From positions 24,052,038 to 24,116,037 of the forward strand of contig CM051019.1 of assembly GCA_027704905.1 (NCBI GenBank): DNA of 64,000 bases, given 5' to 3'. Shown piece after piece: positions 11,047 through 22,979 of the stretch. The first letter of the stretch is position 1. Every line of letters begins with the position of its first letter. Below the pieces are notes generated by a model. The model was not told the origin of the DNA. It saw only the letters and a program-made list of their open reading frames with translations, and made no database searches. Source of the stretch: Muraenolepis orangiensis. Its lineage: Eukaryota > Chordata > Actinopteri > Gadiformes > Muraenolepididae. The position numbers were made by a program, and so were the translations under genes.

Positions 11047-12357
11047 AGTACATTACATTACATTACAATCATTTAGCAGACGCTTTTATCCAAAGCAACT
11101 TACAATAGTGTGTTTCAACAAAGGAAGGTGAGAGAACAACTCGTCACCAGAAGGAAAAATTGCATTTCATTTCTAACAAGTCTCCAATAACTGAACCAGT
11201 GCTCAGGTAGAAGTACAATAATTCAGGTAAAAGTGTCAGGGAAAAGTACAATAAGTTGGCAAACAATATACAACAATATCTAGACCAATATCTACCTATC
11301 TATCTATAATATGTAATCTACTTAGATAATTGACTTAGCACTACAAGGAAGGCCCCGGAAGTGTGTCCTGAAGAGATGGGTTTTCAGCCTGCGGCGGAAG
11401 ATGGGCAGTGACTCTGCAGTCATGTTATCCATGGGGAGTTTGTTCCACCAAATTGGGGCCAAGACGGAGAAGAGCCGTGACCGCGAAGATCGGCCACACG
11501 GGCCCCTAAGTGAGGGGGCAAGCAGACGGCCCGAAGAAGCCGAGCGAAGTGAACGGGTTGGGATGTAGGCCTTGACCATTGCCTGGAGGTAGGATGGAGC
11601 AGTACCTTTTACTGCCCTGTAGGCTGTAGGCACCAAGGTCTTGAACTGGATGCGAGCAGCTACAGGTAGCCAGTGTAGAGTCCGACGGAGGGTAGATGTG
11701 TGGGAGTACTTGGGGCGGTTGAACACCAGGCGAGCTGCAGCTTTCTGAATGAGCTCCAGGGGCTTGATGGCAAATGCCGGGGCGCCAGCAAGGAGGAAGT
11801 TGCAGTAGTCCAGACGGGAGATGACAAGAGCCTCCGTGAGCACCTGCGCAGCCTTTTCAGTGAGGAAAAGGCAGAATCCTCCTGATGTTGTAGAGGAGGA
11901 ATCTGCAGGAGCGTGTCACCGATGCAATGTTTGCCGAGAACGACAGTTGGTCATCCAGGGTCACACCCAGATTCCTTGCGGTCCGAGTAGATGTCACCAC
12001 AGCATCATCAATGGTGACAGCCAGGTCTCGGTGGGGACAGCCCTTTGCCGGGAAGAACACTAGCTCAGTCTTGTCCAGGTTGAGCTTTAGGTGGTGCATC
12101 GACATCAACTTTGAGATGTCTGCTAAGCACGCGGCAATGCGTGTTTCCTGGGGGGGAAACGACAAGACCAGTTGGGTGTCGTCAGCATAGCAGTGGTAGG
12201 ATAAGTCATAGTGAGTGGATAACAGAACCAAGGGACGTTGTGTAGGGGGATACAAGAAGAGGACCCAGGACCGATCCTTGTGGAACCCCAGTAGTCAGTC
12301 GGCGTGGTTCTGACACAGACCTATACCTAACCGAATATGGTGGTTCACAGTGTCAAA
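11047..12357 (-). mobile_element. L2-type LINE, 5'-truncated (tandem unit 1)
   Basis: Flanked by the target-site duplication 'tttaaacagc' (11,037-11,046 and 12,358-12,367). On the minus strand it begins within the RT at FDTVNHH, continues through GVPQGSVLGPLL (motif 4) and YADDTQL (motif 5), then LDYCNFLLAG and RTLHWLPV of the L2 C-terminus. It ends with the fish L2 tail 'tttggataaaagcgtctgc' and (ATGTA)n. At least two frameshifts separate the reading blocks (12,255-11,857 and 11,843-11,322), so it is inactive. Confidence 0.88.
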
Positions 12358-12367
12358 TTTAAACAGC

Positions 12368-13486
12368 TGTATCTCCAGACGTACTCAGTTAAATCTTACT
12401 GTCAACCACAAACAGACTGTTAGTCAGATCTATGACAATGCCTGAGAGACCAAATGAAGCCTCACTCTAAGTGGCCTGGGTTTTGGGCAAGCACAAAAAG
12501 CCCTTTTCTGAATCAGAAGTAGTGAAGGAGTGCATGACTGAAGTAACTGAGGCTTTGTTGGAGGGTAAGGAGAAACAGGAGATGTAAAAAATTAAGAAGA
12601 TACACTTATCGAACTCCACTACAACCAGGAGAACAGATGATAGATCAAAAATTCAGAGTGAATTTCACTGGATGTTGATGAATCCACTGACAATGCCCAG
12701 CTATGCGTCTTTGTTTGGTTAAAGTGAGGCAAAGGGAACGTTTTGTGAGGACATATTAGGCCTCAAACCCCTCTATGGCCACTGAATGAAATGGGAATTT
12801 ACCTCAAGACTGTGGTGTCCATTGGAACTGATGAGAGAAAGAAGATGGCTGTTCAGCACATGAAAGAGCACCATCCAGACCTGCTGTCAGACCACTGCAT
12901 CATTGACCAGTCAATGCTGTGTGCCAATCTTGGAAAATAATAATCAGATGTCATGGAGACAATTATGAAGCTTGTGAACTAGCCTCCTCAGCACTTCAGC
13001 ACTGCCTTTTGCGTGCTTTTCTGACAAAGGTAAGTTTATGACTCTTGGTTGCATTGTATGATGGCCAGTCATCTGTATTAAACAGACTGAGGTTTACTCT
13101 TATTTTGCTGTGTGTGAATAGTTAACATTAGGCTAAATTAATAGTAAATAATAATAGTAATAGAAAATTCATAGTAAAGAAAAGTGTGTGTGTCAATCTC
13201 TCTCACACACTCACAACAGGTCAGTGCAGCTTATGATGACATTCTGAAAATATGAAGTGTGTGGCCTTTTTGATGGATGTGACCTGTCATCTAAATGAGC
13301 TCAACTCCAAGGCCAAGACAACAGTCTGTGACCTGATGTCAGCAACACCTTCCTTCCAAAGAAAGTTGGAGATCCTCAGGAGTGACATAACAGAGTCACA
13401 ACACTTTTTCTAAAAAGTTTTGATGATTTCAGTCTGTGTCTTGCTCTGTATTGGATCTCCATTTCTGGTGAAGAATGTTCAAGAAA
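12368..13486 (+). pseudogene. hAT transposase pseudogene, GTF2IRD2-like (tandem unit 1)
   Basis: Conceptual translation in shifting frames gives pieces typical of the hAT-derived GTF2IRD2-like family. They are SEVVKECMTEVTEALLEGKE near 12,517, ESTDNAQLCVFV near 12,685, a REGFCEDIL-like block near 12,735 and the His-Cys-Ile-Ile-(H/D)-Gln block near 12,893. CDLSSHLNELNSKAK near 13,282 and PFLVKNVQE near 13,460 follow. Stops and frameshifts are frequent, and an intron-like 'gtaagt' near 13,030 may be ancestral. No function remains. Confidence 0.7.
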
Positions 13487-14065
13487 CTCTAAATATAATT
13501 GTATTTCACTTATTTTACACCTTTGAAAAAAAAAACATGCCCAAAATGGAATTGATTTGGTCATCATATCAGTATTTTAGAGAGCTCCCCCCAAATTTCA
13601 CAAACCATGTTCCCAGGGGAGCTCATGTCACCACTAGGGGAGCTATAGCTCCCCCTGCTCCCCTCCAGTTCGCACCCTGCCCTGTGTCACATAAGATGTC
13701 AATTATATTTAGTTTATAAAAGTTTCTAATTATTTCGTTTATTTTCTTGTGTCTGACACGTTGTGACAATGACGTGAATATATATTAACTTATGTGCGCG
13801 AGCGTGACACGCATTGCAGTTCGCAAGTTACCTTAAATTATCTTTTGTTTTTACTTCCATGAAAGTGAAAGTCTAACGCTCCCATTGTTGCATTAGGGAG
13901 GGGGAGGGGCGAGGTTTTTCCCCCAATCAGAAGCACAGCGTCATTGTTATGTCAATTAGTTGTCACTGTTAGTCAGGGACCTGCACACGGAAAGTTGATC
14001 AAAAGAACCGAGAATTCAAAGAAGACAGAGAAATGCCACTATGAATCACAGCTATTTTAAACAGC

Positions 14066-15376
14066 AGTACATTACATTACATTACAATCATTTAGCAGAC
14101 GCTTTTATCCAAAGCAACTTACAATAGTGTGTTTCAACAAAGGAAGGTGAGAGAACAACTCGTCACCAGAAGGAAAAATTGCATTTCATTTCTAACAAGT
14201 CTCCAATAACTGAACCAGTGCTCAGGTAGAAGTACAATAATTCAGGTAAAAGTGTCAGGGAAAAGTACAATAAGTTGGCAAACAATATACAACAATATCT
14301 AGACCAATATCTACCTATCTATCTATAATATGTAATCTACTTAGATAATTGACTTAGCACTACAAGGAAGGCCCCGGAAGTGTGTCCTGAAGAGATGGGT
14401 TTTCAGCCTGCGGCGGAAGATGGGCAGTGACTCTGCAGTCATGTTATCCATGGGGAGTTTGTTCCACCAAATTGGGGCCAAGACGGAGAAGAGCCGTGAC
14501 CGCGAAGATCGGCCACACGGGCCCCTAAGTGAGGGGGCAAGCAGACGGCCCGAAGAAGCCGAGCGAAGTGAACGGGTTGGGATGTAGGCCTTGACCATTG
14601 CCTGGAGGTAGGATGGAGCAGTACCTTTTACTGCCCTGTAGGCTGTAGGCACCAAGGTCTTGAACTGGATGCGAGCAGCTACAGGTAGCCAGTGTAGAGT
14701 CCGACGGAGGGTAGATGTGTGGGAGTACTTGGGGCGGTTGAACACCAGGCGAGCTGCAGCTTTCTGAATGAGCTCCAGGGGCTTGATGGCAAATGCCGGG
14801 GCGCCAGCAAGGAGGAAGTTGCAGTAGTCCAGACGGGAGATGACAAGAGCCTCCGTGAGCACCTGCGCAGCCTTTTCAGTGAGGAAAAGGCAGAATCCTC
14901 CTGATGTTGTAGAGGAGGAATCTGCAGGAGCGTGTCACCGATGCAATGTTTGCCGAGAACGACAGTTGGTCATCCAGGGTCACACCCAGATTCCTTGCGG
15001 TCCGAGTAGATGTCACCACAGCATCATCAATGGTGACAGCCAGGTCTCGGTGGGGACAGCCCTTTGCCGGGAAGAACACTAGCTCAGTCTTGTCCAGGTT
15101 GAGCTTTAGGTGGTGCATCGACATCAACTTTGAGATGTCTGCTAAGCACGCGGCAATGCGTGTTTCCTGGGGGGGAAACGACAAGACCAGTTGGGTGTCG
15201 TCAGCATAGCAGTGGTAGGATAAGTCATAGTGAGTGGATAACAGAACCAAGGGACGTTGTGTAGGGGGATACAAGAAGAGGACCCAGGACCGATCCTTGT
15301 GGAACCCCAGTAGTCAGTCGGCGTGGTTCTGACACAGACCTATACCTAACCGAATATGGTGGTTCACAGTGTCAAA
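14066..15376 (-). mobile_element. L2-type LINE, 5'-truncated (tandem unit 2)
   Basis: Identical to the copy at 11,047-12,357 as far as I can see, with the same truncation, frameshifts, tail and flanking 'tttaaacagc'. It is a by-product of the 3,019-bp tandem duplication, not an independent insertion. Confidence 0.88.
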
Positions 15377-15386
15377 TTTAAACAGC

Positions 15387-16604
15387 TGTATCTCCAGACG
15401 TACTCAGTTAAATCTTACTGTCAACCACAAACAGACTGTTAGTCAGATCTATGACAATGCCTGAGAGACCAAATGAAGCCTCACTCTAAGTGGCCTGGGT
15501 TTTGGGCAAGCACAAAAAGCCCTTTTCTGAATCAGAAGTAGTGAAGGAGTGCATGACTGAAGTAACTGAGGCTTTGTTGGAGGGTAAGGAGAAACAGGAG
15601 ATGTAAAAAATTAAGAAGATACACTTATCGAACTCCACTACAACCAGGAGAACAGATGATAGATCAAAAATTCAGAGTGAATTTCACTGGATGTTGATGA
15701 ATCCACTGACAATGCCCAGCTATGCGTCTTTGTTTGGTTAAAGTGAGGCAAAGGGAACGTTTTGTGAGGACATATTAGGCCTCAAACCCCTCTATGGCCA
15801 CTGAATGAAATGGGAATTTACCTCAAGACTGTGGTGTCCATTGGAACTGATGAGAGAAAGAAGATGGCTGTTCAGCACATGAAAGAGCACCATCCAGACC
15901 TGCTGTCAGACCACTGCATCATTGACCAGTCAATGCTGTGTGCCAATCTTGGAAAATAATAATCAGATGTCATGGAGACAATTATGAAGCTTGTGAACTA
16001 GCCTCCTCAGCACTTCAGCACTGCCTTTTGCGTGCTTTTCTGACAAAGGTAAGTTTATGACTCTTGGTTGCATTGTATGATGGCCAGTCATCTGTATTAA
16101 ACAGACTGAGGTTTACTCTTATTTTGCTGTGTGTGAATAGTTAACATTAGGCTAAATTAATAGTAAATAATAATAGTAATAGAAAATTCATAGTAAAGAA
16201 AAGTGTGTGTGTCAATCTCTCTCACACACTCACAACAGGTCAGTGCAGCTTATGATGACATTCTGAAAATATGAAGTGTGTGGCCTTTTTGATGGATGTG
16301 ACCTGTCATCTAAATGAGCTCAACTCCAAGGCCAAGACAACAGTCTGTGACCTGATGTCAGCAACACCTTCCTTCCAAAGAAAGTTGGAGATCCTCAGGA
16401 GTGACATAACAGAGTCACAACACTTTTTCTAAAAAGTTTTGATGATTTCAGTCTGTGTCTTGCTCTGTATTGGATCTCCATTTCTGGTGAAGAATGTTCA
16501 AGAATTCTCAAGAGAGGCACAGAGGCAAATGTTTCATCTCTGCAAACCGAGCTGATAGATCTCCAGGAGAATGTTTCTCTGAAGGAGGTGGACTGTGACC
16601 ATGT
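15387..16604 (+). pseudogene. hAT transposase pseudogene, GTF2IRD2-like (tandem unit 2 plus downstream part)
   Basis: Repeat of the relic at 12,368-13,486. At 16,506-16,604 it continues into the original downstream sequence, where SLQTELIDLQENVSLKE matches the C-terminal part of GTF2IRD2-like transposases. The reading is then cut by the solo LTR at 16,605 and resumes after 20,277. Confidence 0.7.
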
Positions 16605-19600
16605 TGTCACGAGTGGGATTGGTCGGTGGGACCCAGAATGCAGACCAAGACACAGTGGAGCGATACGTAAGGCTTTATTCAAAGTAAACACAACACACAA
16701 GGGAAAACGGGGACAGTCCAGGGGTCTGGGACCCGGGAGGTCGATCCGCGGAGTACCGGCAGGTAGTAGACCGGCGAGTAGTCCGGGACAGGGGAGGAGT
16801 CTGCGTAACCGGAGGTCGAGTAGCGACAGGTACCAGACAGACGGAAGACCAGGGACGAGCCAGAAGTCTCAATACCGGGAGGTCGGAATAGCGACACGTA
16901 CCAGACAAGTAATTATAATTACCGGGGCGCTATCGACCAGAGTAACGCGAGACAGGCGGGTGACGCGGGATAGGTACAGGATCTGGATATCCGGGACATC
17001 AGCGTGGCGATGTCCGTCCAGAATGTCCGACGTAACGTGAACAACGTGTAGTACGACATAACGACCTCACACCAGGGTAAAGGATAGTCAGAGTATATAT
17101 ACCCCAGGTGAGGTCATTAGCAATTAGGTAAGATTCAAGATTCAAGAAACTTTATTTATCCCGAGGGAAATTAATGTGCAACAGTTGACAAAGGGGGAAT
17201 AAATGCACACACAAATATACTAATACCTACCTATTAAAGAGACGAATTATAGAGACTGATGGCCACAGGAAGAAAGGACTTCCTGTGGCGTTCTATGGTG
17301 CACCTGTGTGGAATGAGTCTGTTGCTGAAGGTGCTTCTATATGAGGTGAGGTCAGCACCTGATGGAGAGGGTGAGAGTTGTTGTCAAGGATACTACGCAG
17401 CTTGCGCAGCATCCTTCTCTCAGACACCACCAACAAGGAGTCCAGCTGGACCCCCAGGACAGCGCCAGCCTTCCTGACAATACTGCTGATCTTGTTGGCG
17501 TCTGCTGACCTCAACCTGCTTCCCCAGCACACGACACCGGAGAAGATGGCACTGGCTACCACCGACTGGTAGAACATGTTCAGCATCTTGTTGCAAACGT
17601 TGAAGGACCGGAGCTTCCGCAGGAAGTAGAGACGGCTCTGGCCCTTCTTGTACACAGCCTCAGAGTTCTTGGCCCAGACCAGTTTGTTGTCCAGATGAAC
17701 TCCCAGGTATTTATATTCCTGAACAACTTCAGCGGACACACCCTTGATGGAAATGGGTGTGGGGGTAGATTTCCTCCTGCGGAAGTCCACTACCATCTCC
17801 TTCGTCTTGTCTGTGTTGAGCTGCATGTTGTTCAGCTCACACCACTCAACGAAGGAGTCCACGACGCCCCTGTACTCCTCATCGTTTCCCTCGCTGACAC
17901 AACCAACAACTGCAGAGTCATCCGAGAACTTCTGCAGATGGCAGGACACAGAGTTGTACTGGAAGTCTGAGGTGTAAAGGGTGAACAGGAATGGGGAAAG
18001 AACCGTTCCCTGTGGAGCACCAGTGCTGCTGACCACACAGTCACACAGTCCTGCAGTCTGACAAACTGTGGACGACCCGTCAAATAGTCAGTAATCCAGG
18101 ACACCAGGGAAGAGTCCACCTTCATCGCCGTCAGCTTACTCGCCAGCAGGGCAGGCCGGATGGTGTTGAACGCACTGGAGAAGTCGAAAAACATGATTCT
18201 CACAGTGCTCCCGGGTCTGTCCAAGTGGGCGTAGGCACGATGAAGCAGGAAGATGATGGCGTCCTCCACTCCCAATTTCAGCTGGTAGGCAAACTGAAGA
18301 GGGTCCAGCGATGATCTGACCAGGGGCCGAAGAAGCGGCAGGACCAGCCTCTCAAAGGACTTTGCCACGTGGGACGTCAGCGCCACCGGTCTGTAGTCGT
18401 TTGACGTGCCTTCTTCGGAACCGGCACCAGGCAGGATGTCTTCCACAGCACAGGGACCCTCTCCAGTCTCATGCTCAGGTTGAAGATGTACTGCAGGACT
18501 CCACTCAGCTGGGCAGCACATGTTTTGAGGACCCTCGGGCTGACGCCGTCAGGACCAGCAGCCTTGCCTGGATGGAGCCTGCACAGCACTTTCCTCACCT
18601 GCTCAGCTGTGAAGGTATGTGTGCCGGGTGTGGGGGCAGGAAGAGTCTCTGTTGTGTTGATGGGGGAGGGGTGAGGTAGTGGTGGTGGGGGAAAGAGAAC
18701 AGGTATGTTGACGCTGGAGAGGGACTGTGGGGGAGGGGGGACAGCAGGGCTGGGGGGCTGGAGGGGAATGGTTGTAGAGGGGCTGGGGGAGGGGGGGTAG
18801 ACCGGAGCCCACTCATTGAATCTATTGAAAAACAAATTCAACTCGTTGGCCCGATCAGGACCCCCCCTATTGTCTGGCTACCAGGTTGTTTGTAGCCAGT
18901 GATGCTCCTCATGCCACTCCACACATCCTTCAGGTTGTTCTGCTGAAGTTTGTGCTCCAGCTTCCTCCTGTAGTTGTCTTTGCCCTGCTGGATCCTCTCC
19001 TTCAGCTCCCTCTGAACCCGCCTCATCTGCTCCCTATCCCCGTCTCTGAAGGCCCTCTTCATCTCATTGAGCAGGACCTTGATGTCTCGGGTGACCCATG
19101 GCTTGTTGTTGGGGAAACAGCGTACAGTCTCTGTGGGAACAACACTGTCCACACAGAAGTTGATGTACCCTGTTATACATTCCGTGAGATTATCAAGGTC
19201 CTCTCCATGCAAATCACAGAGGAAATCCCAGTCTGTTGACTCAAAGCAGCCCCGCAAGTCCTCATCGGCCTCCTGTGACCATCTCCTTACAGTCCTTGTG
19301 GTCACAGGCAGCCGCTGTACTAGAGGCCTATACAGGGGCTGGAGGTGGATGAGGTTGTGGTCTGACCTTCCAAGAGGAGGAAGGGCGGTGGCGCTGTATG
19401 CCTCCTTAACATTGGCATACAGCAGGTCCAGTGTCTTGTTTTCCCTGGTGGGACAGTCCACAAACTGCTTGAAGGTGGGCAGTGTTGCAGCCAGAGTCAC
19501 GTGGTTGAAGTCCCCAGATATCGCGATGAATGCTTCAGGGTGATGTGTCTGAAGTCTCGCAACGACGGAGTGGGTGACGTCACACACGAGCGCCGCGTTT

Positions 19601-20271
19601 GCCGACGGTGGAATGTAAACAACAACAAGAAGCACATGGGAGAACTCTCGCGGCAGATAGTATGGCCGCAGACTCACGGCCAGCAGTTCAATGTCCGGGC
19701 TACACACACGTTCCTTCACAGTAACATGTCCAGGGTTACACCACTTGTTGTTAACGAGAATAGCAAGTCCCCCACCTTTCCTCTTGCCACTCTCTCGGTG
19801 CGTCCTGTTCGCCCGGACGGTCAGAAAGCCGTCCGCGGTAACATTGGAGTCCGGGGTGTCCTCGTGGAGCCACGTCTCCGTGAAACAAAGCACGCTGCTC
19901 TCCCGGTACACCCACTGGGTCCTCACCAGGCCCGCTAGCTCGTCCATCTTGTTCGCTAGCGACCTCACTTTCCCCATGGTGAAGGAAGGGAGATATGGTT
20001 TACAGCTCCGCTTCCTCTCCCGCTGTCTCTCCCGCTGTTTACGTCCAGCCTTAAGTCCCCTGTACGTCCTCCTCAGCTCCCTGGGGAGGTCGGGGATGTC
20101 GGGCCTCTCCCGTAGCAGCGAGGTCTGTTGTAGCGACAACAGCTGACTCCGCGCGTAGACAATGGCTCCGCCGTAATGTTGAGCCGCGACAGTAGCTGAC
20201 AGGTGTGTGTGTGTGCGCCACCAGCGCACGTGGCTTGGCCACGCCCCCTGCCAACCACCATAACCGTGACA
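16605..20271 (-). mobile_element. solo LTR (block A copy), split by a Rex1 insertion
   Basis: TGTCACG...CGTGACA termini and an exact 5-bp target-site duplication 'catgt' (16,600-16,604 and 20,272-20,276). The two parts (16,605-17,127 and about 20,196-20,271) join into a roughly 600-bp LTR related to the one at 52,863-53,396. On the minus strand it has a TATA box 'gtatatatac' near 17,095 and a polyadenylation signal 'aataaag' near 16,676. No internal retroelement genes remain. The LTR also starts at 63,915 in block B, so it inserted before the segmental duplication. Confidence 0.78.
17128..20195 (-). mobile_element. Rex1-type LINE (CR1 group), nearly full length, inactive
   Basis: The minus strand encodes, from 19,977 (MGKVRSLANKMDELAG), an apurinic-like endonuclease with CFTETWL, SGDFNHV and GRSDHNLI blocks. 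A proline-rich linker (about 18,780-18,640) and a reverse transcriptase follow, with AGPDGVSPRVLK, DYRPVALTS, FFDFSSAFNT, TGAPQGTVLSPFLF and FSDDSAVVG (the F-S-D-D catalytic box usual for Rex1). The element ends at GRLRSADANK and the hexamer-like tail (ATTCAAG)n near 17,130. Frameshifts near 18,838, 18,410 and 18,030 split the ORF into four. It sits inside the LTR and is absent from the related LTR at 52,863. Confidence 0.85.
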
Positions 20272-20560
20272 CATGTGACATTCTGGACAAAGATGCAGCA
20301 AATGTCCCCCACCTTCAAAAGGTGGTCATTCATTAGCTTATCATGTTTGGTTCACTTATTGCTGTGAGTGGATCTTCCACGATGAACATTGTGAAAACAC
20401 CCCAAATGAACCCTTGGGTCAGTGAGGTTCAGGACGTTTGCTACAGGCCAACAGGCCATGTCTCCACTAGTTCACCATACTGTACTATTGAATGTGTGTG
20501 TATATGTTATGGATGTTGATTTCTGTCACGCACTTTATTAAAAAAGTTTGAGTACCCCTG

Positions 20561-22590
20561 GTATAGCGGGACCGCACGGCGGGGCTAGAAAATCCTCATT
20601 ATTTGTGTGTTGTGTGTTGTTTGTTGCTGCTATACTTCCAAGTCACCGGCGATAACTGTAATACGATATCAATCAAACCGATAAAAGTAACAACCCGCAT
20701 TTTACATTGTCGAGTCACACAGGGGGGGGGCCGGAGGTTTAAATATGAGCAATGTTGCCGGACGATGCAGAAAATGCGCTTTGGTCATCGGGAACAACCC
20801 CACCGCGTAAGGCGCTGCTCACCGGATCCCTCTGATGGGAATGAAACGTCCGCGAAGTTTCATTCAGGCCTCCGTTAGGTCCAATTGTCCCTCTATCTAA
20901 CTGCTACCTTCATATTATAATCGGTCCTCCTTGGGTCTGGTCCTGCCCTGCAGGGGGTCGTTGGCCTCCCACAAACCGCCACCGTCCAGCCTCCATGGCG
21001 CCCATCCAGTCTTTCCTCTAGTGAAAGGTCCCGTCTTTACGTGAGACTCAACTCTGATCACCTCATGGTTTTGGTCCGTTGTAGCGGATGAGACGGGATC
21101 ACTTGCGGTATCACTGTTTGTGTCTGGGTCTCGTATCTATGGGGATTCCGAGGGTTCTCTATTGGTTGAATCCACAAAGAAGGGCGGGACTCGGGAACTG
21201 TCAGACCATATTTGGAACACACGCAGGCCTGTGATTGGTGCGCGTCGTCCACGGAGGGTTGCAACAAATGGGATGTTTTTTCCTCTCTTGTATTGGAATT
21301 GATTTGTTAATCGCTTCTCCAAGAATTGCAATTCGAACAAAACAAACACATACGTTTGATCTATTATGCAGTTTGTATTTAGTTTAAATGGATATTGACG
21401 TACGGATATTAAACTGAAGTGTTCTTTCAAACATTTGGAAGGCAATACCGTTGTAAAGCCAGCTGAACATAAGTATAAATCGATATATTCTATAATTGAT
21501 ATATCTATATTATGTCAGGGCATATGAACAAAGTAAACACAGGGCATTTAGTAGCAGACATCTTTAATATAAAGCTCATCAAAACAATTACAATCAACCC
21601 TTAATACAATTGGACATACGGCTAAAATGGAAGATGTGTCATGTCGATGACAAAGCAACTTAACATACATAATAAAGCATGTATTTGATATGAAATAATG
21701 GATATTAAATAAGAACAGGTAGTGAACTACTTTTCACTGTCCCGTCAGTTGAGTCTATGGCGCCCTCTAGAGGCCATCTAAATACTGGCCTTTTCATCAT
21801 ATAAGGAGAGAGCAGCCTACTGTGTTGTTCCCAGACATCAATGAAGTAGGCTGCTGAAATTCAAGTCACTTATGAGTTGGAACTATAATTGAAGCATTAC
21901 ATATCATATCATGTTATTGTTCATGTTTTTGAACAAATCAACAAATCATCACATTTCGACATCTATATTCACACATATTACATAGCACAATGTTCGCATA
22001 TTTATGCGGTGGTGTCTGCTTCAGTTTGCTATGTTTCTAGATGCTAACGCAACCGGAACCATGATTCTCCCGTCATGCTCATATCTACAGAAACAATATG
22101 CAATACGAAAGCTGCACAGACTCCACAGATTATAACATTATTATATTATATTATTATATTATTATATCATTGTGTTGTCGATGTATCTTTTATACTTCAG
22201 TTTTAGATGGATACCCCCTTCGTACTTTTCCTTTGTCTCATAGACGTTAACCAACTTTTTAAACTCAAACTCCATTAAACCGTAACAATGTTCCAAATTA
22301 TTTAGAGCCAGCAATCTTTTGGAAAAACGTTTAAAAAAAATCAGTTCAAGTCGCAATTTCTTCAGAAAACTGCCTTTTTTCTAGTGAAGTTTTGTAAGCG
22401 GTAGTTAGCGATCACTTGCGGTAATTCACAATTTTTGCACTTTTTTCATAGCTCATATAAAAAAGCATTTTGCAGTTATTGACAAAAACAACGTGTTCAC
22501 ACACATGATGGTTAATATTATCAACACAGTTTTTTATTTTCAACCACAAGTTTTTGTTGTTGTTGCTATTTTCATACAATTGATAACTTC
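20561..22590. other. no gene recognised
   Basis: The first 700 bp are relatively GC-rich with several CCAAT-like and CpG-containing stretches. From 21,300 the sequence is AT-rich. No exon with consistent splice sites, transposon terminus or RNA gene was found. The last part may belong to the 3' untranslated region of gene A, whose stop codon is at 22,944 on the minus strand, but the polyadenylation site cannot be fixed. Confidence 0.4.
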
Positions 22591-22594
22591 TGGC

Positions 22595-22821
<227 letters not shown>

Positions 22822-22943
22822 GCTCCATTTCATCACATACCCGTCTGCGGACCTCACGTCATTTGGGCCGCTTGTTAACGGTGGCGTATGTGGCGTCGTG
22901 TACGGGAGGTCACCGGCAATTTCGCCATGTCTGGGAGGGGCCC

Positions 22944-22979
22944 TCACTGAGGAGGGGCCCTCACTGAGGCGTAGGTAAC
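22944..22979 (-). CDS. gene A terminal exon with second ITIM
   Basis: Acceptor 'aatatacag' precedes GTT ACC TAC GCC TCA GTG in phase 0, giving VTYASVRAPPQ and a TGA stop at 22,944. VTYASV fits (I/V/L)xYxx(I/V/L). The stop arises inside an exact 17-bp tandem duplication. With one unit the frame would run on for about 44 further codons into the CAG repeat. Confidence 0.65.
   Translation of the reverse strand, partial: VTYASVRAPPQ

Larger units (their letters stand above)
10468..16505 (+). repeat. tandem duplication, two 3,019-bp units (10,468-13,486 and 13,487-16,505)
   Basis: The second unit repeats the first at an offset of 3,019-3,020 bp. By eye I find only a few differences (for example 'gaatttattt' against 'gaattgattt', 'gagtgtg' against 'gagcgtg', and one C in a C-run). 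Each unit holds the last 190 bp of the composite hAT, hAT DNA, a whole L2 insertion and the hAT transposase relic. The junction joins '...gttcaagaa' to 'actctaaa...' with 1-2 bp of shared sequence. Block B has a single copy, so this is recent, or an assembly artefact. Confidence 0.9.
8885..20560 (+). mobile_element. decayed hAT DNA transposon (GTF2IRD2-like transposase), exploded by nested insertions
   Basis: The left terminus is 'cagggcttctcaaact' at 8,885. The right terminus, read inward from 20,560, is 'caggggtactcaaact', the hAT/Charlie-type inverted repeat. The hAT's own sequence is at 8,885-8,958, 10,668-11,036, 12,368-13,486, 15,387-16,604 and 20,277-20,560; all else is later insertion or tandem duplication. 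The interior encodes a broken transposase (see 12,368-13,486). Flanks 'gtatatac' and 'gtatagcg' resemble each other but are not an exact 8-bp duplication. Block B (61,376 onward) has the same hAT without the composite insert and in single copy. Confidence 0.7.

Noticed and set aside
11700..12190. Plus-strand ORFs opposite the L2 reverse transcriptase (and their copies at 14,719-15,209 and 62,714-63,043)
   Set aside because: Antisense shadows of the L2 coding strand, repeated only because the element is repeated.
18886..20146. Plus-strand ORFs of 117-158 codons
   Set aside because: Antisense shadows of the Rex1 endonuclease region; no independent motif.
20603..20878. 91-codon plus-strand ORF
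   Set aside because: No domain, no splice-consistent neighbours, crosses a G-run; likely chance.
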